DNA from: Paenarthrobacter sp. GOM3
GTDB taxonomy: Bacteria; Actinomycetota; Actinomycetes; Actinomycetales; Micrococcaceae
Assembly (NCBI RefSeq): GCF_018215265.2
Contig: NZ_CP136562.1
Span: forward strand, 372,001-436,000
DNA length: 64,000 bases
Direction: 5' to 3'
Positions within the stretch are counted from its first letter, which is position 1. The number at the start of each line of letters is the position of its first letter. The notes beneath the pieces are model-generated. The model had not been told where the DNA came from, did no database searches, and worked only from the letters and a program-made list of their open reading frames with translations. This document shows positions 41,128 through 52,899 of the stretch, one piece after another. A program made the position numbers and the translations under genes.

Positions 41128-41750
41128 GCGAGGATCCTTTCGCGGACGCGCTTCGTCAGGGAATCGGCCGCGAGGACCACCTTGTCCTCGAGTCCGTCGG
41201 TCTGTCCAGCCAAGCGGGACCTGGCAGCGCCATCCTTGATGGCAACTACGTTGATGTCTATGTTGACGCGGGCCGTGGTGGCCGCAGCGCGGGCGGCATC
41301 CGCTGCTGCGGCGATGTCGCTGATGACATTGGGATTTGCCACGTCAAAGAGCTCGGCGGCAAGGTCCACTACGTTTTCGGCAAGCTTGATGAGCTGCGCG
41401 GGAGTTTGGGCGGCTTGGACCAACGCGTCCTGGATGGCCGCCGTGCGTGCAGCTTTGAGTTCGTCCGTACCCGAGGGGAGCTTGTAGGAGTCGATGACGC
41501 CTTGGAAAGCATGCTCGTCGGCGTCGGCGAGGCGCAACGCTTCAACCACCAATTGGTCCGCCTCGGTGGTGATGCGGGCGACGTGATCGGCGTACTGCTC
41601 GTATTTCGGACCGGTGGTGTACCTGGCCACCATTCCCACCAGCGCCGCACCTTGGGCAGCGTGAACTGCTGCGGCAGCGCCCCCTCCCGGGGTGGGCTGG
41701 CGTGAAGCGAGCCTCGCGAGGTAGCCGGTGATGGTTTCTGAACTGATCAT
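41124..41750 (-). CDS. Methenyltetrahydrofolate cyclohydrolase, FTCD_C/FchA type
   Basis: A 208-residue all-helical protein of the cyclodeaminase/cyclohydrolase family. Signatures are LASRQPTPGGGAAAAVHAAQGAALVGMVAR at the N-terminus and the later VANPNVISDIAAAADAARAAATTARVNI. In this family the enzyme opens 5,10-methenyl-THF to 10-formyl-THF (FchA) or deaminates formimino-THF (FTCD). With no histidine-degradation genes near and FolD/PurU beside it, cyclohydrolase is favoured. The start MISSETITGY has AGGAAG upstream. It overlaps the FolD-like gene (ATGA). Confidence 0.88.
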   Translation of the reverse strand: MISSETITGYLARLASRQPTPGGGAAAAVHAAQGAALVGMVARYTTGPKYEQYADHVARITTEADQLVVEALRLADADEHAFQGVIDSYKLPSGTDELKAARTAAIQDALVQAAQTPAQLIKLAENVVDLAAELFDVANPNVISDIAAAADAARAAATTARVNIDINVVAIKDGAARSRLAGQTDGLEDKVVLAADSLTKRVRERILA

Positions 41751-41787
41751 GAGTCTTCCTGGGCTGAGGTGGAGAAGCATGGAATGG

Positions 41788-41831
41788 CAGCGGCCCGGAC
41801 CTGGTTGCGATGGGTTGGGTCCGGGCCGCTG
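41788..41831 (-). terminator. Hairpin after the dimethylglycine oxidase gene
   Basis: A 14-base perfect GC-rich stem (CAGCGGCCCGGACC and its complement) with a 16-base loop lies 21 bases after the dimethylglycine oxidase stop and 38 bases before the cyclohydrolase gene. It could reduce read-through into the folate genes. No T-run. Confidence 0.6.
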
Positions 41832-41851
41832 GCCGACTGGGGCGCCGGGCC

Positions 41852-45311
<3,460 letters not shown>

Positions 45312-45335
45312 GTGTCCTCCTGGGAAGTTTGCCTA

Positions 45336-45368
45336 GATATATTCTTGGGACGTGAACTGATATATTAG
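45336..45368. promoter_or_regulatory. Two GATATATT boxes between purU and the GntR gene
   Basis: GATATATT occurs at 45336-45343 and 45359-45366 as direct repeats 23 bases apart, the second extended to TGATATATTAG (45358-45368). They lie in the 131-base gap between divergent genes and match 34226-34235 and, inverted, 46205-46215. Probable GntR operators. Confidence 0.68.
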
Positions 45369-45442
45369 GATTGGAAATCAGCGTATACTGGTGTCCAGGG
45401 CAGGTCAATAGATTTCCCGTTCTTGATAAAGGAGTTGGCTCG

Positions 45443-46123
45443 TTGGCTACTGGAACTCTTGCAAGCATCGGCGACGCCACCAGGAAATCGCTGGCTGACG
45501 TGGCCTATGAACGGCTGCGTGATCGACTCCTCATGCTTGAGATCAAACCGGGGGACATCCTCAACGACGAGCAACTCGCCAAGGAACTGGAAGTAGGGCG
45601 CACTCCCGTTCGGGAAGCCCTGAAGCGGTTGGAGCTGGACCGCCTGGTGATTACCTACCCGCGGCGGGGAACGTTCGCCACCCGTGTGGAGGTGACCGAC
45701 CTGGCCTTCATCTCCGAAATCCGGGCTCAATTGGAGCCCCTTGCCGCAGCCCGTGCGGCACGCGTCGCCTCGGCCGCCACCAGGGAGCAGCTGCGGAGCG
45801 TGATGCGGGCTGTGGAGAACTTTGATGTCAGCGCCGCCTCGGTAGTGGAGACGCTACGGCTCGACGCAAGCGTTCACCAAGGCATTTACGCAGCGGCTGC
45901 GAACCCGCACCTGGAAGACATTCTGATCCGTTACGACAACCTGGCGACGCGTATCTGGTGCATGGTGCTGGACCGCTTGCCGGACCTGGAACATCACGTC
46001 CGCGAGCATCTGGACCTCCTGAAGGCAGTTATCGACGGCAACGAAGATGAAGCCGCCGAGCTCGCCAGGGTCCATGTCAACGGGTTTGAGCGCGCCGTCC
46101 GTCAGGCGTTGTTCGCGGCATAG
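45443..46123 (+). CDS. GntR-family regulator, FCD subfamily
   Basis: A 226-residue regulator. The N-terminal winged helix reads VAYERLRDRLLMLEIKPGDILNDEQLAKELEVGRTPVREALKRLELDRLV. The C-terminal FCD domain binds a small ligand, usually with a metal held by Asp/His residues such as those in LDASVHQGIYAAAANPHLEDIL and EHLDLLKAVIDGNEDEAAELARVHV. The TTG start is supported by AAAGGAG eight bases upstream; an earlier TTG at 45371 would lie within the operator. It diverges from purU and dimethylglycine oxidase and is the likely regulator of the betaine/one-carbon island. Confidence 0.9.
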   Translation: MATGTLASIGDATRKSLADVAYERLRDRLLMLEIKPGDILNDEQLAKELEVGRTPVREALKRLELDRLVITYPRRGTFATRVEVTDLAFISEIRAQLEPLAAARAARVASAATREQLRSVMRAVENFDVSAASVVETLRLDASVHQGIYAAAANPHLEDILIRYDNLATRIWCMVLDRLPDLEHHVREHLDLLKAVIDGNEDEAAELARVHVNGFERAVRQALFAA

Positions 46124-46204
46124 GGGCAGTAGTTCCGTTGACGCGACAGCTCCCGTGAGGACGGTTGACGCGGCGCTAACGGCCTTGCATACTGGATCTT
46201 TCTT

Positions 46205-46225
46205 CTAATATATCATCCGTATATC
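46205..46225. promoter_or_regulatory. Inverted copy of the GntR box upstream of two small genes
   Basis: CTAATATATCA (46205-46215) is the exact reverse complement of TGATATATTAG at 45358; a second half-site, CCGTATATCA, follows at 46216-46225 (named strand). The 176-base gap 46124-46299 holds no gene, so the box probably controls the small genes at 46300. Confidence 0.6.
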
Positions 46226-46299
46226 AGGGGTCGGCTGGCCGCTACCCAGCGTCCAGCCGGTGCTTGTGATGGAATCCCCCCAATTCCCCGGAGTATCAC

Positions 46300-46413
46300 A
46301 TGACTACACGACACCCTCTTTCTGAACACATTCCCTTCACGGGCAGCGCGATGGCCGGCATCAACGTCGGCGAGATCCTGCAGTCCCACCGCCTCGTCGA
46401 GCGCGGCTGGTGA
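46300..46413 (+). CDS. 37-residue peptide, unknown
   Basis: A short frame (MTTRHPLSEHIPFTGSAM...) ending LQSHRLVERGW, with CCCCGGAG seven bases before the ATG. GTGA overlap with the following gene suggests translational coupling. GC3 bias is high, as in core genes. It could be a leader peptide or the front part of a gene that is now split from the next frame. No family recognised. Confidence 0.45.
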   Translation: MTTRHPLSEHIPFTGSAMAGINVGEILQSHRLVERGW

Positions 46414-46643
46414 GTGGGATGCCGCAGACGACGCAGGCCAGGACGGTGGACGGGCGAGCCTTGCGCAAGGACTGGGCCCAGCTGACGGGACATGTGGTGG
46501 AAGTGTGGCTCGAGGGTGACCGCGTAATGACCGGCGTGGTGGAACAGGCGGCGGCTGATGACTCCGTCCTTTGGATCGCAGCGCACGGAGCCGATCGGCG
46601 GAAGCTTTTTGACCAGTCCACCGGGTATGAGGTGTGGGCCTAG
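46410..46643 (+). CDS. Small conserved-looking protein, possibly Sm-like fold
   Basis: A 77-residue protein starting with GTG inside the stop of the previous frame. Its core, LTGHVVEVWLEGDRVMTGVVEQAAADDSVLWIAAHG, alternates strands as in Sm/LSm or small beta-barrel domains: a hydrophobic V-V-E-V-W-L strand, then G-V-V-E-Q-A, then L-W-I-A. It ends RRKLFDQSTGYEVWA. The preceding GntR-type box suggests control with the betaine genes. Function unknown; the fold suggestion is visual only. Confidence 0.6.
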   Translation: MSGMPQTTQARTVDGRALRKDWAQLTGHVVEVWLEGDRVMTGVVEQAAADDSVLWIAAHGADRRKLFDQSTGYEVWA

Positions 46644-46665
46644 CCCTACAGTGAACCTGCCAGGC

Positions 46666-47598
46666 TCAGGCCTCATCCTCGGGCCGGGCCGTGAGGATGC
46701 GCTGCGCCGTCTTCTGGAGGATGTCCAGTGACTCCTTGATGAGGGGCGAGGCCATGCTTCCCCTCCGCACCGCAGCGACGATGCGGCGTGCAGGCTTGCC
46801 CTTGCCCGTAATGCGTAGCCGGACCACGTTTTCGGCACCGTGCAGGGGTGCGAGCCGCGGCAACAGGCCGACGCCCAGCCCTGCTCCCACGAAGGCGATC
46901 TGGGTCTCCCATTCCACGGCCTCATGGGCTATCCGCGGTGTGACTCCGACGGCGGTGAACGCCGCCGTGAACAGGGAATGGTAGGTGGAGCCGGCCGCCT
47001 CGGTGATCCATGGTTCGGATGCCAGCTCTTCGAGTGTCACTGTTGCGCGGGTCGCCAGTGGGTGGTCGGCGGGAATGATGACGTCCAGGGGGTCGTCCAG
47101 CAGGACGGTTTGCTCGAAACGCGGATCGTCCTCCCCGTAGGTGTCGGACTGCATGGCAACAATGACTGCGAGATCGATTCGCTCGGCAACCAGCAAATCG
47201 AAGCAGCGTGAGGGGTTGGCCTCCAGTACCTGCACTTCCAAGAGGGGCCGAGTTGTGCGGAGCGTAGCGGCCAGCGGCGCGAGTAACTGGGCTGCCGCCG
47301 TCGAAAATCCGCCGAGGCCAAAGTGGGACTGGACCTGGTCGCCAGCCTTCATGGCAGCGGCCCGCAGGTTCTCCCAATCCGCAATCAGGGTGTCTGAGCC
47401 GGAGACGAGGAAGCGGCCTGTAGCCGTCAGGCGCACGCCCCGGCCGTCCTTGGTGAGCAGTTGCATTCCCAGCATGCGTTGGAGTTCGCGCAGCTGGGCG
47501 GAAACTGCGGAGGGGGAGTAGCCGGTGAGTTCCGCGGTTGCCCCGACGGTGCCGCAGCGGGCAAACACCCGGAGGGTAATCAGCCGTGGATCGATCAT
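46666..47598 (-). CDS. LysR-family transcriptional regulator
   Basis: A 310-residue regulator with an N-terminal helix-turn-helix (LITLRVFARCGTVGATAELTGYSPSAVSAQLRELQRMLGMQLL) and a LysR substrate-binding domain (PLLEVQVLEANPSRCFDLLVAERIDLAVIV ... LEELASEPWITEA). It diverges from the betaine monooxygenase genes and is the natural candidate for their control. I start at the ATG giving MIDPRL; a GTG five codons earlier (47613) overlaps the dyad. It probably senses betaine or a related compound, which is inference from position. Confidence 0.9.
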   Translation of the reverse strand: MIDPRLITLRVFARCGTVGATAELTGYSPSAVSAQLRELQRMLGMQLLTKDGRGVRLTATGRFLVSGSDTLIADWENLRAAAMKAGDQVQSHFGLGGFSTAAAQLLAPLAATLRTTRPLLEVQVLEANPSRCFDLLVAERIDLAVIVAMQSDTYGEDDPRFEQTVLLDDPLDVIIPADHPLATRATVTLEELASEPWITEAAGSTYHSLFTAAFTAVGVTPRIAHEAVEWETQIAFVGAGLGVGLLPRLAPLHGAENVVRLRITGKGKPARRIVAAVRRGSMASPLIKESLDILQKTAQRILTARPEDEA

Positions 47599-47623
47599 GC
47601 ACCCATCATGCACCTAATGTGCA
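47596..47623. promoter_or_regulatory. TGCAC dyad at the LysR gene start
   Basis: TGCAC-CTAAT-GTGCA (47609-47623) is a perfect dyad, and a further ATGCAC lies at 47597-47602 in direct orientation. The site overlaps the 5' end of the LysR gene in the divergent region with the Rieske gene, a usual place for an autoregulatory LysR site. Confidence 0.5.
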
Positions 47624-47768
47624 GAGTTATCTCCTAAATGTTGCGCTTTTGTTGCAGGTCGATCGTCCCTAATCTCTTACTACGAAGACTTCGAAAACGC
47701 CGGGCGCAAAGAAGCACCTGCGGCATCCCCCAAAACACGTACTCACCCAGCCTCCCGGGAGGAACCCC

Positions 47769-49073
47769 ATGACTGCTCCAGTGAACTCACCCCTCAAAGC
47801 ACGCGGAAAACTCGCCGCCACATTGCCCGCCGAGCAGCTCGCTGAAATTACGGAGTTGTTCGAGTTCCGCCGCCCGGGGTATTCCTTGGACGCCCCGTTC
47901 TACACGGACTCCACGATCTTCAAAATCGACATGGAAGCCATCTTCGGCCAGCACTGGATCTTTGCCGGAAGCGTTGCCGAACTGCCGGAACCCGGCGACT
48001 ACATCACGGTGGACTACGGCCCCTACTCCCTGATCGTGCTGCGCAACGACGACGGCGGCGTCAACGTCCTGCACAACGTGTGCCGCCACCGCGGCGCCCG
48101 CGTCCTGACCGAATCCACCGGCTCCACGGGAAACCTGGTGTGCGGCTACCACTCCTGGACGTACTCGCCCGAGGGCAACCTGATCCACGCTTCGGCACCC
48201 GGTGAGGCCAAGTTCGACAAGAACTGCTTCGCTCTCAAGCGGGCCCACAGCCGTGAGGTCGCCGGCCTCATCTTTGTCTGCATCGCCGACGAGCCGCCCA
48301 CCGACTTTGACGAGACCTCCAAGATCTTCGAGCCGTACCTCGCGCCCCACGATCTGTCCAAGACGAAGATTGCCTACCAGCAGAACATCATCGAAGAGGG
48401 CAACTGGAAGCTCGTCATGGAGAACAACCGTGAGTGCTACCACTGTGACGGGCACCCGGAACTCGCCTGCTCCCTCTTCCCCACCTGGGGCCTCACGGAG
48501 GGCCTGATCCCGGCGCACCTCGAGGAAGTGTGGGACCGCAACAAGGAAGCACAGTCCTCGCTGGAAGAGCGCTGCCGCCGCTACGGCCTTCCCTATGAAG
48601 TGGTCGAAGAGCTGGACACGCGCATCGCGGGAATCCGCATCTCACGCGAATCGCTGGACGGTGAAGGCGAATCGTTCTCGGCCGATGGCCGGAGGCTCTC
48701 CAAGAAACTGCTCGGCGACTTGCGGGACTTCCGCCTTGGCCGCTGTTCGATGCACCTGCAGCCCAACAGCTGGTTCCATTTCCTCGGTGACCACGTGATC
48801 ACCTTCGGAGTCTTCCCCATCAACGAACACCAGAGCCTTGTCCGCACTACGTGGCTGGTGGCCGACGACGCCGTAGAAGGCGTCGACTACGATCTGGACA
48901 AACTCACGTACACCTGGAAGCAGACCAACCTGCAGGACAAGGCGTTCGTGGAGCTCTGCCAGAAGGGCGCCGGCAGCCCCGCCTACGAGCCCGGCCCGTA
49001 CATGAAGAGCGAATACCAGGTGGAGGCCTTCATCAACTGGTACGTGCAGCGCGTTCAGGAGCACCTGGCATGA
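47769..49073 (+). CDS. Rieske monooxygenase alpha subunit, glycine betaine demethylase (GbcA-like)
   Basis: A 434-residue ring-hydroxylase-type oxygenase. The Rieske [2Fe-2S] site is CRHRGARV ... CGYHSW (Cys-x-His, then Cys-x-x-His). The mononuclear iron site follows as NWKLVMENNRECYHCDGHPELACSLFP with the conserved Asn, Glu and His residues. The YHCDGHPEL pattern and the following reductase gene fit GbcA, which demethylates glycine betaine to dimethylglycine with release of formaldehyde. GGGAGG precedes the ATG. It is coupled to the reductase by an ATGA overlap. Confidence 0.92.
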   Translation: MTAPVNSPLKARGKLAATLPAEQLAEITELFEFRRPGYSLDAPFYTDSTIFKIDMEAIFGQHWIFAGSVAELPEPGDYITVDYGPYSLIVLRNDDGGVNVLHNVCRHRGARVLTESTGSTGNLVCGYHSWTYSPEGNLIHASAPGEAKFDKNCFALKRAHSREVAGLIFVCIADEPPTDFDETSKIFEPYLAPHDLSKTKIAYQQNIIEEGNWKLVMENNRECYHCDGHPELACSLFPTWGLTEGLIPAHLEEVWDRNKEAQSSLEERCRRYGLPYEVVEELDTRIAGIRISRESLDGEGESFSADGRRLSKKLLGDLRDFRLGRCSMHLQPNSWFHFLGDHVITFGVFPINEHQSLVRTTWLVADDAVEGVDYDLDKLTYTWKQTNLQDKAFVELCQKGAGSPAYEPGPYMKSEYQVEAFINWYVQRVQEHLA

Positions 49074-50476
49074 CCGAACTCCTCACTGAGACGGCAATCC
49101 AGGAACCACAGCGTATACGCGGTCTTGAAATGCCGTGGAACAGGGTCATGGGCAGCAACGAGGGCCCCGCCGGAGCCGCCCGCGCCCTGGGGCCCTGGCA
49201 CCCGCAGGAGTTCATGGCCGAGTGTGTCGAGACCGTTCCCGAGGCGGGCGGCATGATGACGTTCGTGTTCCGCCGCAGCGACGGTGCGCCCTTGGCGTTC
49301 CGCGCGGGCCAGTACGTGAACGTCGCTTTTCCCGTCAACGGAGAAGACCAGGATCCGGTGGACCGCAGCTACTCGCTGTCCAGCTCGCCGACGCAGCCGT
49401 GGACCTTCAGCATCACCGTCAAGTGCGACCCCACTGGGCTCGTCTCGCCCTGGGTGCACGCGAACGTCAAGCCCGGCACTGTCCTGGAGATGCTCGGACC
49501 GGTTGGTGCGTTCCACCTGCCCGACGCCGACAGGCGCGCCCGGTACCTTCTGTTGGCCGCCGGCGCCGGGATCACCCCCATCATGTCCATGGTGCGGACC
49601 ATCCACTCCCTGCCGGGGCAGGCCGACGTCGTAGTGCTGTACCACGGAGCGGAGGCCGGAGGTTATGCCTTTCACCAGGAGCTGGCCTACATCGCCTCGG
49701 TGGACTCACGCGTCAAGGTCTTCTATTCCCTGGGTGACCGCAATCGGCCCGAGGACTGGGCGTGGCTCAGCGGCAGGCTCACCGCGGCCATGCTTGATGA
49801 GGTGGCACCGGACGCCAACGGCCGCCAGGTCTATGCCTGCGGCCCCGAGGGTTACTTGAACACCGCCACCGAGCTCCTGGAGAAGGTTGGCGTGGATGAC
49901 ACTTCCATCCACATGGAATTCTTCACCGGAGATCGCCAGACAATCCTCGAATACCAGGCGGAAGTTGCGCTCGCGGCGGACATTGCCGAGGAAATTGCCG
50001 AAGAGATCGCCGATTCCGCCGAGGACTACTACGACAGCCAGCCCACGGCGTTCGGGCTGTACGAGCCAGGCTATGACGCTGACGGGACCCTGCAGGCCAC
50101 CGGACTGCCCCTTGAGGCCGTGGACGCACCTTCCCCCGGTGCTGCCGCCGGTTTGGGCGGGGAGCCGGAAGTCGTGACTCCCGACATCGCCAATTTCGAG
50201 ACGGTGGGCACCGGTAGCCTCACCCTGTCCTTCATGCGGACAGGCATCAATGTGCGCATCGACCCCAGCGAACATATCCTCGGGCCGGCCCAGCGCGCGG
50301 GTGTCAGGATAGGCGCGAACTGCAAGGAAGGAATGTGCGGTTCGTGCAAGGTGGTCAAGCTGTCAGGGGAGGTCGAAATGAACCACCAGGGCGGGATCCG
50401 GGCGAGGGAAATCGACGCCGGAAAGTTCCTGCCCTGCTGCTCCACGGCACGCACCGATATGGTGATCGACGCCTAG
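49070..50476 (+). CDS. Betaine monooxygenase reductase (GbcB-like, FAD plus [2Fe-2S])
   Basis: A 468-residue electron-transfer partner. The FAD-binding domain carries DRSYSLSSSPTQPWTFSITV, the NAD(P) domain LLLAAGAGITPIMSMVRTIHS and AGCGPEGY-type stretch VYACGPEGYLN. At the C-terminus is a plant-type ferredoxin domain with CKEGMCGSCKVVKLSG and a fourth Cys in FLPCCSTAR. An acidic, repetitive linker (residues ~295-370) joins the two halves and is longer than in typical GbcB proteins. The start overlaps the oxygenase stop. Its stop overlaps the convergent debranching gene by four bases. Confidence 0.92.
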   Translation: MTELLTETAIQEPQRIRGLEMPWNRVMGSNEGPAGAARALGPWHPQEFMAECVETVPEAGGMMTFVFRRSDGAPLAFRAGQYVNVAFPVNGEDQDPVDRSYSLSSSPTQPWTFSITVKCDPTGLVSPWVHANVKPGTVLEMLGPVGAFHLPDADRRARYLLLAAGAGITPIMSMVRTIHSLPGQADVVVLYHGAEAGGYAFHQELAYIASVDSRVKVFYSLGDRNRPEDWAWLSGRLTAAMLDEVAPDANGRQVYACGPEGYLNTATELLEKVGVDDTSIHMEFFTGDRQTILEYQAEVALAADIAEEIAEEIADSAEDYYDSQPTAFGLYEPGYDADGTLQATGLPLEAVDAPSPGAAAGLGGEPEVVTPDIANFETVGTGSLTLSFMRTGINVRIDPSEHILGPAQRAGVRIGANCKEGMCGSCKVVKLSGEVEMNHQGGIRAREIDAGKFLPCCSTARTDMVIDA

Positions 50477-52629
50477 GTTTTGTCAGGAGTCCGGTGATGC
50501 GCCCGCTCAACAAGGTCGGTCATCCACGGCCGTTGCCCGTGATGGACTGTGAGGCCTTCGGGAATGCCCTTGACCGTGGCTTGCGTGCCTGCCGCGTCAA
50601 TGGTGATCCGCGCGCTGCCCATGGGCGCGTTGCGGATGTGCAGGTCCCCGAACGACGGCGGCAGCACCGGGTCCAGCCAGATGCCGCCCAGTGAGATGTG
50701 GGTGTCGTAGCGCAGCAGGCTCATGACCAGATGGATGGGCGTGGTGGCGGCCCATGCCTGCGGCGAGCAGGCCGTCGGATAAGGGACGGGCTCCCGGAAT
50801 TGAGTGCGGTCGAATCCGCAGAAGAGCTCGGGTAAGCGGTCGCCTGAGATCTCGGCGGCTTCCAGCATGGCGGTTGCTATCCGTTGGGCTTCCTCCACGA
50901 AGCCATAGCGGAGCAGCCCGGACACGATCAGCGCATTGTCATGCGGCCATACGGAGCCGTTGTGATAGCTGGCGGGGTTGTAGGCGCCCATGTCTTTGGC
51001 GAGCGTTCGGACACCCCATCCGCTGAACATTTCGGGGGACATCAGCCGCTCCACCACGGCGGGGGCCTTGTCGTCGTCAATCAAACCGAACCACAGGCAG
51101 TGGCCCATATTGGAAGCACAAGCGTCCACGGGGCGCTTGTCGCGGTCGAGTGCCACAGCGTAGTAGCCCTTGTCGGGCATCCAGAACTGTTCGTTGAACC
51201 GCTTCTTAAGGTCCTCCGCGCGTTCCCGCAGGCTTTCCGCCAAGGTGAGGTCGCCGTCGTCGTACGCCATCCAGGCGCGCGCCACATAGGCGCCATGCAC
51301 GTACGCCTGGACCTCGCATAGCGCCAGGGGCGGTTCAGCCAGGGTGCCGTCCGCAAAATTGATGCCGTCCCACGAGTCTTTCCAGCCCTGGTTGATGAGT
51401 CCGTGCTCGTTGGGCCGCCCGTACTCCACGAACCCGTCGCCGTCCCGGTCGCCGTAGGTCCGGATCCACTCCAGGGCGCGGTCCGCGTGGGGGAGCAGGC
51501 CCGAGATCGCGTCTTTGCCGAAACCCCAGCGGCTCACCGAGCCAAGGACCACCACAAACAGCGGTGTTGCGTCCACGCTCCCGTAATAAGCGGATTTGCC
51601 GCCCAAGGCCAGGCCCCCGGAGACCCCCAGCCGGACCTCGTGCAGGATCTTCCCGGGTTCTTCTTCGGTGGCCGGATCCACCACCGTGCCCTGGCGGTCG
51701 GCCAACGTTCGGAGGGTGCCCAAGGCCAGGGAGGGGTCTACGGGGAGGGCCATTTCGGACGCCCACAGGGAGTCCCGGCCGAACAGCGTCATGAACCACG
51801 GGGCGCCGGCGGCCACCACCACCCTTTCGGGGTGGTCCGGATCCTGGATGCGGAGCGCGCCGAGGTCCTCGTAGCTGCGGCGGAGGGTGTCTTCGATTGA
51901 CCGGTTGCTGAGCTGCACGACGGGGATCCGGGCTACCCAATCCTGCCTGCGCTGATCGCTGGGCGAGAGCCCGACCGGATCCTGATGGGTGAAAGCGGCC
52001 CCGGCGCTTTGTTGCTTTGGCACCACGCTGGCACGCGTACTCCAGCTCCCGAACGCGGGAATTTTGGCCGTGAAACCCAATGCCCTGGCACCTGCACCGG
52101 CGCCATCGGCCCGGATCACCACACTTTTCCGGATTTCCTCCCATTTTCCGCGGATTTCCAGGGAATCGCCGTCAGGCAGGTGGGTTTCGGTCCATTGCCG
52201 CGTAATCCGGGCTTCCTTGACTTCGAAAAGATCGGCGAAATCCGATTCGGCAGAAAGCAGGATGCGGCATTGCGTCGCTTGGTTTGAGTAATTCCGGACG
52301 GTGATTTCTTCGCGGATTCCGTTACCGACTTCCCGAAGCCGCTCCACCAGCAAGGGGCTGTCGGCGTGCCCATCCGGACGGGGAACCCTCCCGACAAACG
52401 ACGCCCGGTACGGTTCCCTGGTTTCTGCCGCCAAGGGTTCGATGACTTGTCCGTTGACAGTGAGCTCCCATTTGGACAGGATCCGAGTGTCCAAATGGAA
52501 GACGCCGTGGGGCAATTCAGGATGGATGTCGCCGTTGGCGGAGGAGATGCAGAAAGACGAGCCTTCCACCAAGGTCAGTGTCCCGGCACCGAGCGGTCCG
52601 GCTGCTGTGTCAGCGTTCCATCCAGCCAC
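50473..52629 (-). CDS. Glycogen-debranching-type glucosidase (amylo-alpha-1,6-glucosidase family)
   Basis: A 718-residue protein. The N-terminal beta domain begins SSFCISSANGDIHPELPHGVFHLDTRILSKWEL, typical of the GDE N-terminal domain in actinobacteria, and the C-terminal (alpha/alpha)6 barrel belongs to the GH63/GH133-like group: WFMTLFGRDSLWASEMAL, WKDSWDGINFADG and YHNGSVWPHDNALI, with acidic residues in the expected places. It is cytoplasmic, acting on glycogen or a related alpha-glucan. It is monocistronic and convergent to the betaine reductase. Confidence 0.9.
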   Translation of the reverse strand: MAGWNADTAAGPLGAGTLTLVEGSSFCISSANGDIHPELPHGVFHLDTRILSKWELTVNGQVIEPLAAETREPYRASFVGRVPRPDGHADSPLLVERLREVGNGIREEITVRNYSNQATQCRILLSAESDFADLFEVKEARITRQWTETHLPDGDSLEIRGKWEEIRKSVVIRADGAGAGARALGFTAKIPAFGSWSTRASVVPKQQSAGAAFTHQDPVGLSPSDQRRQDWVARIPVVQLSNRSIEDTLRRSYEDLGALRIQDPDHPERVVVAAGAPWFMTLFGRDSLWASEMALPVDPSLALGTLRTLADRQGTVVDPATEEEPGKILHEVRLGVSGGLALGGKSAYYGSVDATPLFVVVLGSVSRWGFGKDAISGLLPHADRALEWIRTYGDRDGDGFVEYGRPNEHGLINQGWKDSWDGINFADGTLAEPPLALCEVQAYVHGAYVARAWMAYDDGDLTLAESLRERAEDLKKRFNEQFWMPDKGYYAVALDRDKRPVDACASNMGHCLWFGLIDDDKAPAVVERLMSPEMFSGWGVRTLAKDMGAYNPASYHNGSVWPHDNALIVSGLLRYGFVEEAQRIATAMLEAAEISGDRLPELFCGFDRTQFREPVPYPTACSPQAWAATTPIHLVMSLLRYDTHISLGGIWLDPVLPPSFGDLHIRNAPMGSARITIDAAGTQATVKGIPEGLTVHHGQRPWMTDLVERAHHRTPDKT

Positions 52630-52801
52630 GAGACGCTCCTTACCGATCCGCTTGAGCTGCCGCCGCTGCCGCCTGTCCGGCCGCTTGTGGAGATGAAGTC
52701 GACGCTACGCCGACGCGAGGGGCGGCGCCAGATCCCGGCCGCTCTTTATGACCTCTCAACGCAAGGATGTGCCGGTCCGTCACCAAGAGTTAATCTGCTT
52801 T

Positions 52802-52833
52802 CCTCTTCTGGGTAGCCAGAAGAGGGCTATAGT
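52802..52833 (+). promoter_or_regulatory. Perfect inverted repeat overlapping a likely promoter
   Basis: CCTCTTCTGG and CCAGAAGAGG (52802-52825) form a 10-base dyad with a GTAG spacer. TATAGT at 52828-52833 is a good -10 and the dyad covers where the -35 would be, so this looks like an operator for the small gene at 52900. No T-run follows, so it is not a terminator. Confidence 0.6.
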
Positions 52834-52899
52834 AGGCAAATAGGACATTCGCTGATGCAGCCCGGCGGCCCCTACTTCTCTAAGAAGAGGCCCCGAAAA

